Shown here piece by piece: positions 1 to 11,951 of a DNA stretch of 64,000 nucleotides. The stretch lies in the NCBI GenBank assembly GCA_003254925.1, contig QANZ01028535.1:1-64000 (forward strand). The letters are read 5' to 3'. The position numbers and the translations under genes were made by a program. This DNA comes from Chamaecrista fasciculata. Lineage: Eukaryota > Streptophyta > Magnoliopsida > Fabales > Fabaceae. Under the pieces are notes generated by a model. The model ran no database searches. It saw nothing but the letters and a program-made list of their open reading frames with translations, and was not told where the DNA came from. The first letter of the stretch is position 1. Every line of letters starts with the position of its first letter.

Positions 1-119
1 ATTATTATATTAGAGTTATCTTACCAATTGTTAGTATCGTTTAATTTTTTAGCTATTTTTCTTTATTATTATATTAGAGTTATCTTACCAATTGTTAGTA
101 TCGTTTAATTTTTTAGCTA
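1..119. repeat. 55-bp perfect tandem duplication
   Basis: Bases 1-55 recur without change at 65-119 (period 64, with a 9-base spacer). The unit is AT-rich and lies just upstream of the first gene. The first copy touches the window edge, so further copies may lie to the left. Confidence 0.9.
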
Positions 120-226
120 AATTTTTTCTATTTTATATTCATAAGAAAATTCTTGTATGCTTTTAGGAATAATTAAAAAAGGACATAGAAAACGAAAATT
201 TAGTTATAGTCCGATGGACAAAGATA

Positions 227-2871
227 ATGAGGACGTGGCCAATGGAAGCCCATCACTGCTCACGCATCTTCTCCATCCTTCTTCCTCACTCTCGACCTCA
301 CCCTTCTCCATGGCAGCGATTTCCTCACTTCCTCAACCCTAATCCCTTCTCTTCTTCTCGTATCTACTTCTCCACTAAGTACCCACGTTGGGATTCCAAT
401 GCCGAAACCGTTCGAGATCGAAAATTCAACTTCAGTTTCAGGGACGACGACGACGATGAAGATGATGAAGCGCCGGAGTTTGGAAATAAGAGACGGTGGT
501 GGTCCGATGAGCCACCTGGAATCAAGGAAGGGAGTGGTGGGTTTTGGGAGGAAACCATTGATAGTGTTTGGATTTTCAAGGTAAATTAGTTTTACTTTAT
601 GATCGCTGCTGGTATCTGTCGTTAAATCGGGGTTTTAGTAGGTTTTGCTGTTTCTGTTATGCCCAGGATTTTGATACTAAAATAATGAGGATAGTTTCTT
701 TGAATTTCGTTTTAATTGGCTTTTTCCTTCCTGAGATATGAGAATAAATGTCGTGGATGTAGATAGAAATGTGATGCAGATAGGTACGTGTATTTATTGC
801 GTGATAACTATTTCCTTCGTGTCTATTTATAATTTTGATAGGAAGGCGGACAGCAGACTGCATATAAATTGTCTTGTTGAACCCTAGTTTTCTCTAATAA
901 GTTATTACTACCTTATGTGAAGATAAATTATAAGGGAGAAGACGTTTTAGCTTGTAAGTATGGTCTAATGGATATGCCAGTGCACTCATATCCGAGAATT
1001 CTAGGGTTCTAATTGTAAATCGTTCCTATTTGCATCTTGAAAATACCAGCAAAGTAAAGTATAATAGTTAAAATAATAATTGGTTCCTGATCTAGATTCT
1101 AGAAACATTCATAATGGCATTAGGATGAGAAACAATGCTCTGACTCTAGGAAGAAACTTTTCCTCCTGTCCGTTCCGCCTTAAGTTGATGTAATAGGTTA
1201 AGGACTTAAGGCTATATCTATCTGTCTAATTTAGAGCAACATACATAATTGATTTTTGGTGAAGTCCTTTTTGAAGGCATGCCATGAGTAATCAAGCGCT
1301 TAGTAAAAGGCAAGCACTTGCCTGGAAATCTTAAAAGATATTAAGTTGGCTATGTTTCAATGCATTCAAATTCTAGTTCGGCTACCAATCTTCATAGATA
1401 TGCTTCCTATTCAGTGAGCAAAATGTACCTGACATCTTTATTAGTAGGTCAGCTGCCAGCATGGCTGCATGGCTATGAGAGTCCTTGTTCAAAGAAGTTG
1501 CCAGTCATGACTCATGACTGTGATTTGGCATTATTTCTACCTTGAGTTATTATTACTGGTTTGTTACTTAATTCGATTGCTCTGGTAGTCTATTTTACAA
1601 AATAATAATGCATGAGAGAAAGTGAGAGGGGCCAAGGCGCCATTCCCATGAGAAATTGAGTTTGATCGACAAATTTTTTACCAAAATACCAAATCATATT
1701 TGTTTTCTTCACACCTAGATGGCTGATTACTTGTTAGTGGATCTAGCAAAGATCAACTAAAATCTTTGGGCTCAGCATGACAATGGGTTGGGGGAATGAA
1801 CCTGCTCTGCTACTGTTATGTATTTATATCTCAGTTCGAATTGTATGATGAACCAGATTTTACCAACAATTGTTGCTAACTTGAAACGTTTTTAAATAAA
1901 AAACCTATAACTAGCTGTATAGCAGAGACATGACTTTGGAAAAAGCTCTAAATTGCTGTTTTACAGATGAGATATGACTTTGCAATTTGCCTATATGTCT
2001 CTCGTTTTCTTTCTTTTTCACTTATTTCCACTCTTTTTAATAAAACTGATTGAAATTTGTGCTGGACTTCGTGATCTTATTGCTTCATGCATTCAAGGCT
2101 CTTTAAAAGCTTTATTTTAATATACTTTTACTGCAGCTCGTCCCACTTATAATCCGCACTCTTAATCAGCTACGTAGTTTGTGAATTGTTTGCTCAATGA
2201 AGTTTTTTTATTCTCCTTCTATTCTGCATAAAAGAATGGCTCTGAAAAGAAAGTTAAAACTAAGAATTATTCATTGACGACGGTTCCTAGATTAATAGCA
2301 TCCTCTTTTTCAGTTTTGTCTTAAAACATGTTTAACTTTTCCACCGGGGCATCTGTTCCAATATATTGCATTTTCATCAGTGCAGGTTTTCAAATCCTAT
2401 GGTTGGACGTTTCCAATCATCATCATTTCGTGGTTGGTGGCTTCTGGTCCAAAAGCTTTCCTTATGGCCTTAGCACTCCCTCTTGGTCAGTCAGCACTTG
2501 CACTAGCATTTGAGAAGTTGTGGGGAAGGGATAATAAGAGCAAACCAAAACGCAAGTCCCGGGTGAGAAAGAAGCCATTTTCCTCTGCCAGCACCCAACA
2601 AGTCAAGCAAGAACCAGAAGAAGAAACTCAAAGAAGCCGAAAGAGAAAGACTAGCTACCAGTCATGGGTGGATAACAACAATTCAGTTTATCAGAATGAG
2701 GCTAGTTTTGGTGGATGGGATGATTTGGATGGGTTTGGACCATCAACTAGGTCATCTAATGAAGAGAAGGGTAAGTTGAGTAAAAGAGTGAGGAAAAATG
2801 ACAAGCCTCTGCTTGTGAGATTGCTGATAGCTCTTTTTCCATTTCTGGGCACATGGACTAAAATGCTCTAG
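227..2871 (+). CDS. Two-exon membrane protein of unknown function, probably plastid-targeted
   Basis: Exons 227-580 and 2386-2871, joined in phase 0 across an 1805-bp GT-AG intron, give 279 residues. An in-frame ATG at 242 would give 274, and I cannot decide between them. The N-terminus is rich in Ser, Arg and Pro with few acids, like a plastid transit peptide. An acidic Asp/Glu run follows at about residues 65-75. Exon 2 opens with a hydrophobic segment (about residues 122-152) that looks like one long or two short membrane helices. A basic, low-complexity linker comes next, and a short hydrophobic C-terminal tail (RLLIALFPFLGTW). I do not recognise the family by name. Conserved frame, clean splice sites and a coherent hydrophobic pattern argue that it is a real gene. 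No function is assigned. Confidence 0.8.
955..1060 (+). repeat. Possible degenerate tRNA-derived SINE head
   Basis: Within intron 1 of the first gene, TGGTCTAATGG resembles a pol III A box, and GGGTTCTAATTG about 45 bases later resembles a degenerate B box. No target duplication was found, so this is weak. Confidence 0.25.
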
Positions 2872-3320
2872 TAGATGTCACCATTCACCAACATCTGCTT
2901 GAACTTGGATCCCACTTTTTCTTTTTCTTTTTTTCTGATAAAAAAGAACATTGGATCATGCTCGGAAGTCTAGCACCAATGGAGTGGTACAATGATCACA
3001 TTTTGTCTTGTAAAAATAAAGATTTAGAGGTAGCAGATGGATGTTGAAGAATACTATCAATTCAAAATTGTTGAGGAGTTGATAGACGGACTACACTGTC
3101 GAATTAATCAAAGATGACGTTATATTGATAAGATGGGTATGCTGTTCTCGAATGATACGCATGAATGTTAGTCTCCAAACATAACTCAAAATGCTGAAAT
3201 CATCAACGGCTAGTGCAATTATTGATTAGCTAAAAGCGTGTTACAGGTTTTTTTTGTCTGAAAAACCGTGTTAGTTATTTGTCCAAAAGAAAAAAAAAAA
3301 GTATGTTTTTTTATTATTAT
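2872..3320. other. Intergenic, 3' flank of first gene
   Basis: AT-rich 3' flank. An AATAAA polyadenylation-like signal lies near 3017, about 145 bases after the stop codon. I see nothing else. Confidence 0.5.
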
Positions 3321-4183
3321 CAAGGTTTTTAAAATCGGACCGACCATTGAACCGGTCGAAGTAGAGATTTAAAGTTTAATCGGGGTTTAACCGTGGTCAA
3401 ACCGTTTATAAATTAATTAATAAATTATAGATAAGCAAAATAATAAATTACTAATTATAATTAAAAAAATTCTATATATAATCAAATTCAAAATTAATAT
3501 GTCATAACTAAGTTCATAAGGAGTTATTATAACATAAAAATAGTCAAATAAACATAATAAAGAAATAAACCAACATGGAATTAAACTACAATGCCAAAGC
3601 CAAACCATAAAAAGGAAATAAACCACCAACAAGGAAATAAATCATAATCAAGACAAACTATAAGAAGGAAATAAACTACAAGAAGGAAATAAAACACAAG
3701 AAGTAAATAAATATTCATCCTATTAATTAAAAAAGTACTATTATTCACGTTTTGGAACAAAGTCCACAAAGCAAAACAAAGCAGCCAGCCTTTCTTAGAA
3801 TTTACTTGTATCAACTTTCCTCCATCATTGTTTCTCAATTTATTTGTGTCCAAGTTTTAGAACTTCTTATTCATTTAAATCTCTTCTTTTTCATTTATAT
3901 CTTATTTTGTTTATCAATATTTCTTTTTACATTGTTCAGGTTTGTTTATCTCCATCTAAATCTCCTTCTTTTATGTCTAGATCTGGTTGTTCATCCATAA
4001 TTTTTTTTTAAACTGTGAACCGGCTCCAAAGTGGCCAATTCATGCCGATATTCCCGATTTTTGACCGGTTTCAGCGGTTCTTGACCGGTTCGAAACACAT
4101 CCGGTTCTTAAGCCAACTCGTACGAACCAGGCACCTATTTGCGATACGCGGTTGAACTGGTCGGTCCGGTTTTAATATCCTTG
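3321..4183. mobile_element. 863-bp non-autonomous DNA transposon with terminal inverted repeats
   Basis: The left end (CAAGGTTTTTAAAATCGGAC and on) matches the reverse complement of the right end (..GGTCCGGTTTTAATATCCTTG) over about 30 bases. It is flanked on both sides by attattat, consistent with an 8-bp duplication as in hAT elements, although the flank is low-complexity. Sub-terminal GAACCGG/CCGGTT blocks repeat at both ends. There is no transposase ORF. It lies between the first gene and CTPA. Confidence 0.7.
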
Positions 4184-5035
4184 ATTATTATTTTAAAAAA
4201 TCAAGTTAAATTACATTATAAAATAATCAAATAACATAGAAAATTTAAACCTAATAATAAATGAAAAGAATAATAGTTGAATTAAAAAAATAAATAAAAT
4301 TACAAGTAATTCTATTTGGAATATATTCATAAAATGAAAAATAGTTTTTTTCACGAATGTTCTTTATATATTTGATATTTGATCAAAAGTTTACTTTTCA
4401 GTCATTCTCGCATCATCATCTTCTCTATTATTTTATTTTCGTAACAAGTACTACTTTTTTTTTTGGCTAAACAATTACTGGACTTGATTGTGACGAGGAA
4501 ATCTCTAACTTAGATTAACAAAAGAGTAAAATAAATAAACCTCAGAAAATCTCTTGAAAAGAAATGCTACACATTTTGATTTAGGACAGCTTTGATTTAT
4601 TTTTTCAAAACAATAACTACCAGTTTCTCTAATGAAGACAAAATGTATAATTCTTTCAAGTAAAAAGAAAATTTATGTATCAATTTCTTATTAAAAAATT
4701 AGTAACAAAGATCTTAACATTCTTACTCAATTTTATCCTTTCATTTAGCGTGTGTGACTGGAGTCTGTTGGTCCCTTCCTTTTTCAATAAGAAAGAAAGC
4801 TACTGTAATTGACGAAAGATGTCAAGGAAATCAAAGTTTTGATTTTACTCCAAAGTCCAAACCCAAGACCCCAAAATAAAGGAATCAGTAGTACTTAATG
4901 TTGCCTTTTCAATTGGTGACGAATATTTTTGATAATTTGCATATGCTCAAATAGTAAGAACCAACAAAAAAAAATCATTAGGTTTTATCAAGAGTTTTGA
5001 TCTTTCTCCCAGAATGTTGGCACAACAGAAAGTCA
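4184..5035. other. Intergenic, 3' flank of CTPA
   Basis: AT-rich DNA with no ORF or RNA gene that I can support. The part next to 5036 is presumably the 3' UTR of the minus-strand CTPA gene. Confidence 0.5.
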
Positions 5036-8000
5036 TCATCTTGCAAATAGCTGAACCCTATTGACATGGCAAGAAGAAGAAGGATCCAGGAGGCAGTTGC
5101 AGAAACTATCTTCATCCTTAGGAAATACTGTTGGTAGAGGATGGTCAGGAATGATGCCAACCTATGATATATCAAAATACAAATACAAGTCCAGATTGTA
5201 AGGAGGTAGAAAATTGTGGAGGAAAGATGTGATGGAGAGTATCAAGTAAAAGCAGACCTTGTCGATATCGGTGTGTGCCGGCGTCTCATACCGAGCAACA
5301 GTAACAACCAACCCTGAACCATCGGATAGCTCGAAAACTGACTGAATCTTCCTGCAGAATAGATAAGTAACTCGTGTCATAAAAAAGGGCAGTTTTAGTT
5401 TGATATAAACCTAAACAAAAATAAGTACCCTTTTCCAAATGTGGATTCTCCAAACAAGATGGCCCGTTTGTTATCTTTCAATGCACCAGCCAATATTTCA
5501 CTTGCACTAGCAGTTCCCTTGTTAACCTGAGATTGGCTCAAGAAAATAACAAGGTGTTAAATGATATAAGAAACCCTCAGAAAACATCTATCATAACCCA
5601 AACTCTTATCAATACAAATATCTACAGTTCACAATACTTCTATGGACTATGGAAAGTAACCAATATTCTTACTAGAACAAAAACACATGACACAGTTGCC
5701 AACAAAGGTTGGCCCAATTGGTAAGGAGTCAACTCATAACCCACAAGGTCGTGAGTTCGAATCCCACTGCCGATGCGAGGGTCTTGTTGGTAGGCGATCT
5801 GTAAGTACCTCTATAAGGGCTCATAGAGCCTTAAGGCCTGCCCTGGCCTTGGTGAGCCCCCAGGGCCCAACTCACCTAAACTTTTCTGTAACCAAAAAAA
5901 AAAGAAAACACATGACACGGTTGAAATAAGCAGAAAGAAAAATATACCAGCACAGCTAGGGGTTCTGATGTTGCTAATGCATCACTTCCATCCGTATCAA
6001 GTATATCTCGAACACCACGACTATCACAAATATATACAATCACACCTTTGTCCAACCTGATTAGCAATATTTATTAAAATTTCAAGCTTAATATAAGATA
6101 ATTTTATTTACATAAAAAAAATACAAGATGATATTGAAAGAATCCCCTTTATATATCAGAAGAATATGACACTCCTTAGCATGTCAGATGACCATATAAG
6201 ACGAGAAACATTAATGTGACCATCATATAGGAATTTTACGTGGTGATAGAAAGATGAGATAATTGGTAAACAATCAGGCATGAGGTACACATTTTTCTTA
6301 AGAATTCTGTATCTCACCAAAACGACAGGAAACTAAGATGGTTGCAAATCCTGTGACTGTGATTGAGGCATTATATAACCTAAATATATATATATATATA
6401 TATGTAACAATTTATGTATATGCATGTTGTTTGTGTGTATGTATGTATCTATACTCAATGTTTTATTATTGGACTGGCCTTGCCACATGCACTGAAAATA
6501 ATTGTTTTGTGAAATATAAGATGTCAGTATGACAGTTGTTGATAAGCATATCTTACCAGATTTTGGCAATCTCGATTCCTTCTGGGAAAAGACCACCACT
6601 GCAACAAATATAAGCATCATAAGCCTGCAAGTAGTTAAAAAGCCTATATTGAACGGAGTTGAATGCTAAATCACCTATTATCTCTAAGGTCCAAAACAAA
6701 TGCATTAACGTTATCACTCCTTAATGTATTGATTGCTTCCTTGATAGCTCCTGCAAGATAGGCAAATCCACCAGGAAAAAGAATGCAGAAATTTTATTTA
6801 TAAATAAAAAAATAAAGGTGAAGAATTATATTACATTTCCAATCATCAAAACCATGTTATCATTCAAAGACAAATCGGGAAAAACAATACATCTTCAGCG
6901 TTGCCTTTACTTTGTGTATCAAATGATTGACACAAAAGCAGACAATTGCAAGTACCAAGAAATAGCATACCCATATGCATGTTCCTAATAATCCAAATTT
7001 TGCACAGGAAAAAAATAAGCAGTGGATTTCCCAGCTCAATAATCAATTTACTACTTACGAGATGAGTTTTGGTTGAAAGATGTTAGTTTGATATAACCAA
7101 TTGATGGGGAAATATTTCCTGCAGCAGGTAACTTGCATAATCTTGAGGTCACTGGATTCAATGAAACTTTCTCTCGCCTGGAAGGTAACAAATCTTACTT
7201 AAGAGAAAAGTTTATAACAGAAGAAAAAAGATAATTTAGCCCTCAAAGTCATATTATTTCAAAAAAAAATTTTAGGAGAAAAAGATAAATATAACAATGC
7301 TTCACCTTAGTAGCTCAGCTAAACCTAGTGATGAATAAAAGATTGAACTTTCTGAATCATTCTATGACACAAAAAGTACTCTCTAAGCTTCAAAGCTACA
7401 TTCATTTTGCAAGAAAACAAGAGTGCAATTCAACCAAAATAACTCAAAGGATACATGAAAGCAAAAGTTACTTACGTCAAAGCTAGGTGCTTTACTTCCA
7501 AACCACTACGAATGGTCAATGCTACTGGGCTTCCTTCAGGTCCCCTGACATTTTATTTAGATGGTCAGGCAACAGAATGTGATACTCAAGGCAAATATTG
7601 AACATAAGAAATTATGTGCTTTGAAATGAACTTTCACCAGAATTCTTAAGTAACCAGATTGTGTTGGATTGAGAAAATTCAGCGAAATTAAAATATATAA
7701 AGATAATCCTATATCATCATTCTCTAGATTACTGCTGATCCACAGATTAATAGATTTACACCTGACACTTACACCTTACAATTGGCTGCCATACTGAAGT
7801 TCCAAGTACAAGAAAGTTCAATAGTTCATGCATGATCAACCCAAAGCATTGTGTGAGTAAAGAAATGCTTATCAGTAAAGCATTAGTGAAGTCAATATGA
7901 AATCTCATTCCTTGTATCAACAGATTACTGTACTTTTCACTTGATGGAGGACAACTTTAAGATGTAAAAGAAATCCTATTTGTTAGTCTTTTGCACTATA

Positions 8001-10051
8001 TTGACATTGTTTCCTTACAGCACTTTTGCAATCTTCCCATTTCCGGATGAGAATATTGGTTTGATAGTTAAATGTCATGCAGAAGAGGAAACCCACTGTA
8101 GGCGTTCAGCTGCATCATATAGCCCCATGCTCTCTGTGCTTGTATCATCAATTGCTAGAATAACATCTCCTGACAGAACACCAGCTCTATAAGCAGGACC
8201 TCCTGGGGAAGCTGAAATAACGACAAGTCCAGCAGGTGGCCCGTCAACTTTTGTAGCGTATCCTATAGACAGGCCCACACCAGTAAGAGAACCTTGAGTT
8301 CCAGACTGCCTTCAACAAAACATTATTATTTTCATTAATGTTTATGATACATACATTCTGTCAGATCAAAATAATGTTAGCATTTACATTTGCAGCAAGG
8401 ACCGTTGTTAAATAAGCCACTCAACATGAGAAAGAGCATCATACCCTCAAACTTTTAAATTTTTCAGGCTCCAGAAACCTAGTGAAAGGGTCATCCAGTG
8501 TGGCAAGCATTTTCCTTATTGCCAAATCTGAGTGAAAATATACCATTAGGAATTCGGAGTGAACTGGGAAGACTAGTTATTTAAAATTGACAACTACAAG
8601 TGATGATGTACTCAACTTCATAATGTCAAATCCATAAATTTGTTTTGAAGGTAAAGTATCAGCGTTTGAGGGAAAAAAATAATAACTTCCATGAATACCA
8701 AGTCTTTTCACTTATTTTGCCCTTGAATTTCATTCCCCTGCTTAAAGTTTAGTAGACTTTTCGGTCCTTGAGGGATAAAGCTATGCAATTAAGAGAGCAA
8801 CATAATGACAGATCCTATATCACAAATTCTAGAATTCCAGAGTGGATGAATATGGAAAGCATGGAGAATTGACCATCTTAATATATTATCATTGTCTGCC
8901 ATTTATTTTCTTTGTCATAGTGAAGACAATGAAAACACACATACACACACAGTTGCTGTATAGTGTATATAGTTAGCTGCATTTCATTTACAGAATCATC
9001 CAGGATCAACAAACACAAATGTTTCTGTAAAGTTTACCAAAGCTCCTTGTATCAAATGGTCATGCCAAATAGAAATGAAGTAAGTGAAACACCAAAAAAA
9101 AAAGAATGTGGAAAAGTGGAATCCATACATGTTTCTTCTCGATTGTTCATTGGTTCATTGCGCAGTGCATTTTCTCTATACCTAAACCAACTTTGTCCAT
9201 TGAAAGTTTTGTCAATATATGCTCTATCAATTGTTCTCCAGGCCTCCAAAAAGAGGAGATTCTCTTCAGTCAAGGCCCCTTTAAAAGAAATGATACAGAG
9301 AAGGGAAACAACACCAATACATCAGATAGTAAAAAAAACTTAGAATATCAAAAGATTTAGAACACTTAAGACAACATCTAAAGCTACTCTCTATTGAAAG
9401 TCTATCATGTAACAGATCATACTCACCAGATGGCTCGCCAAAGGCAAGAGAAAATGACATGACCAACATAACTCCAACAGCCAACCGCACAAAAACAAGA
9501 GAGGCATGCTGTCTGAAGTTTACTGAAGAATGCATCATTCTCTGAAGACTAGAATACTTCCTCCATTTGGGAAGCCAACCACAACTTGTTGAAAACAAAC
9601 TACATTGAGTAGAACGATTCTCGCTGATTCTTGGTAGCAGCCGAAGTGAACACTCATTTTTACTGCGTAGATTTTTCGTCCTCCTTTGCATGAAGAAAAA
9701 TCGAGTTCCGATTACCCTAACAGACAAAGGTTTCGACTGCGACACCTGCAAAGCGTCCAATTGACAAAAACTTAATGAAGTTGTTCATATGCGTTCTACA
9801 CTGAGCTACTGCGGAATATGCTGGATATGAGAAAATAGCGTAAAAGAGGGTCACACTAGGTGATCGATTTTTTCCTCCTTTCCTACATAATTTCTCAGGA
9901 AGAAAACAGAAGTTGGGGAACAGTCGGACAGATACGAAATTGGATAACATGAAAACAGTATTAAAAAGAAAAAAAAAAAACTGAGAAATGAAAGAGAGAG
10001 AACCTGAGAAATGGGAAAGTTTGGGGCTATGGAGATGGCAACGACCTCCAT
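5036..10051 (-). CDS. CTPA: Carboxyl-terminal processing peptidase (D1-processing type), chloroplast lumen
   Basis: Thirteen exons (minus): 10051-10004, 9745-9427, 9278-9129, 8527-8445, 8305-8097, 7544-7476, 7177-7059, 6750-6675, 6598-6557, 6056-5948, 5526-5429, 5351-5258, 5161-5036. All junctions keep frame and give 513 residues. Residues 1 to about 125 look like a bipartite plastid/lumen presequence with a hydrophobic stretch ending [13 protein letters not shown] domain (about 205-285, [23 protein letters not shown]) precedes the S41 peptidase core, which has [16 protein letters not shown] and STFGKG. The Ser-Lys dyad should be Ser415 and Lys440; the 25-residue spacing matches known Ctp/Tsp enzymes. 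The family trims the C-terminus of photosystem II protein D1, which is needed to assemble the oxygen-evolving cluster. Introns carry a SINE (5699-5904) and an (AT)n tract (6384-6403). Whether it is the CTPA1- or CTPA2-type paralogue is not resolved. Confidence 0.96.
5699..5904 (+). mobile_element. tRNA-derived SINE in a CTPA intron
   Basis: A pol III A-box-like TGGCCCAATTGG near the 5' end and a B-box-like GAGTTCGAATCC about 40 bases on are followed by a body and an A-rich tail (5894-5904). It is bracketed by a 19-bp duplication: 5680-5698 and 5905-5923 differ at one base (cacagttg/cacggttg). It is inserted antisense to CTPA, in the intron between exons 10 and 11. Confidence 0.9.
6384..6403. 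repeat. (AT)n microsatellite
   Basis: Roughly ten AT units within a CTPA intron. Confidence 0.9.
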
Positions 10052-11388
10052 TGTTTGCTTTAAGAGCCTAAGATATTGGTGTCTTCTTATACCTTATCGT
10101 TCGCTTCTGCTTCTGTGATGCCATTGCCTTCGACTAATCTAATCCTTCTCTGTCCTGACTAATAATAAATAAATAAACAAAGGTTAAAATCTCATTTGAT
10201 CCTTTATATATTGGTCAGATTTCACTTTGATCCTATATTTTTATTTTGTTTCCAAGTAATCCTCAATGTTTTTATGGTTTCTCACTTTTTGTAAAATATT
10301 TTTTTCATTTTAAGTCTAAATATCACAAGTGCATTATTTTTTATGTCTTTTCTTAGTGTAAGTAAGATTATCAATCAATAATATCAAATTGAACTCTAAA
10401 AGTGAATAACTCATTTTATAATTAAACGAGTGAAGTCAATCATATATTTTGTATTTCAAATTTGAATATGACAAAATTAGAGTTATAGATTATTTTTGAT
10501 AAAAAAAAAATTATTCAGTTAAGACTGTTAATAAGAGAAATCAGAATCTGAAAATGAATTTAGAACAAAAAAATGAAAAATCTTGAAAACTAAAAAAGAA
10601 TATGTGAGACCAAAATAAAATCTTACTTGCACTAAAATAAAATGTATATTCAGTCATAGCTAGATTAAAATATTTATATTTGATGAAAAATAAAAATATC
10701 CCTTTGACAATGGGGAAAAGAAGTATAATAAACTCGCACAAAGACAGCTCTTTGAGGGAAAAATTAATAACTTGGCATTTGTAAGCTCTTGATTAAAATC
10801 AAGTTGAATCTAGTGCCTACTTATCATTATATGAAAAGCCTTTTAAGCTGAAATGTGGATTTTAGAATAATTTTTTAAAAAATATTACATGTTAATTTAT
10901 TAAATATAATTTAAGATGGCATTTAGTTTTAGGTTTAGTTTTTGTTTTCCAAGTATATTAATTATACGCCTTTGTAATTTTCCACGTTAAAGATGTGTCA
11001 TGTGTGTTTGGATTTTTCTTCCTAAGGATGATAAATATCTAGTTAGATATTTTGTTGACAAATATATTCGTCACAGATCAAACAAAACACCCACATCCAT
11101 TTCCACACTATAGTCCCTAACACGGACCGTGAAATATCGCAATTTACACACGAGTCTTGTAAAACTTTGCATTAAACTTGTCTAATTCAAGGAATATATT
11201 AACATAGTTACATCAAAAAGCACTAAGCTGGATATCATTTAAAAAATATATATATGAGAACAATATACCGTTAAAAATTGAATGATACAAAATTTTGTAA
11301 ACACCAAGATAGTTTTTTTTTTTTTAAAAAGAGCTATTCATTTTAAGTACAAATATGAACTAAGAGCATCTATTATTTTTTTTTAAGG
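10052..11388. other. Intergenic region between CTPA and the HAD gene
   Basis: Holds the CTPA promoter side. About 10180-10540 resembles, in order and orientation, the element at 20601-21074 (a 'tttgatcc' arm, then 'aaaagtg..aactcattttat' and 'cagttaagac' blocks). It looks like a diverged, end-truncated copy of that family. The rest is AT-rich with no gene signal. Confidence 0.5.
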
Positions 11389-11547
11389 TATCTCCGAGTC
11401 TGATAGGTTAAGGATTACTCTTCTACAGATCTGAACTCCATTTAAGAGTCTTTTGCTAGTCAATTGATTGTTGCATATACAAAGTGAGATTTGAATCCAT
11501 GATACTTACATAAATAATCTAGTGAGCTGACCACTAGACCAACTAAA
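11389..11547 (-). mobile_element. tRNA-derived SINE (Au-like head)
   Basis: On the minus strand, the head TTGGTCTAGTGGTCAGCTCA (A box) is followed about 35 bases later by GGATTCAAATCTC (B box). The body ends at an A-run (a T-run on the plus strand near 11374-11384). No target duplication was found, so the ends are approximate. Confidence 0.6.
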
Positions 11548-11898
11548 TTTGATTAAGAAAATCTAATTTTCAATAACTTTGAATTTTTTTTTTTTTTAAA
11601 AAAGGTAAAGCATGCGCCTTTAGATCTAGAAAGAATTTGGTTTCCCACGTTGCAAATGCCAAATGCGCAAGCAAGCACTTAACGACTAATAACAGAGTGA
11701 GAGTAATTAACTGTATTATTATGATAATATGGCTTATATTATTATAATGCGATATTTCATTTCTGTATATACACCAAAAGCCGCCAAAACCCAAAACACA
11801 GCGAGTACACTTCCACTCACAAATCACAAGCTTGCTTTGTTTGGTTTTGTGATTGTGAGTCCTCATTTCACTCTCTTCATTCCTCACTACTTGAAACC

Positions 11899-11915
11899 CT
11901 TTATTTATATATAGC
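11899..11915 (+). promoter_or_regulatory. Candidate TATA box of the HAD phosphatase gene
   Basis: A TTTATTTATATATAG block lies about 40-50 bases before the first ATG (11952). This predicts a very short leader from that ATG, or use of the in-frame ATG at 12003. Confidence 0.4.
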
Positions 11916-11951
11916 AATTAGCAATAGCAAATCCTCCTCCTTCACCGTATA

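Noticed and set aside
3417..4000. Several hydrophobic ORFs of 70-90 codons
   Set aside because: They lie inside the TIR element at 3321-4183 and come from T/A-rich low-complexity sequence.
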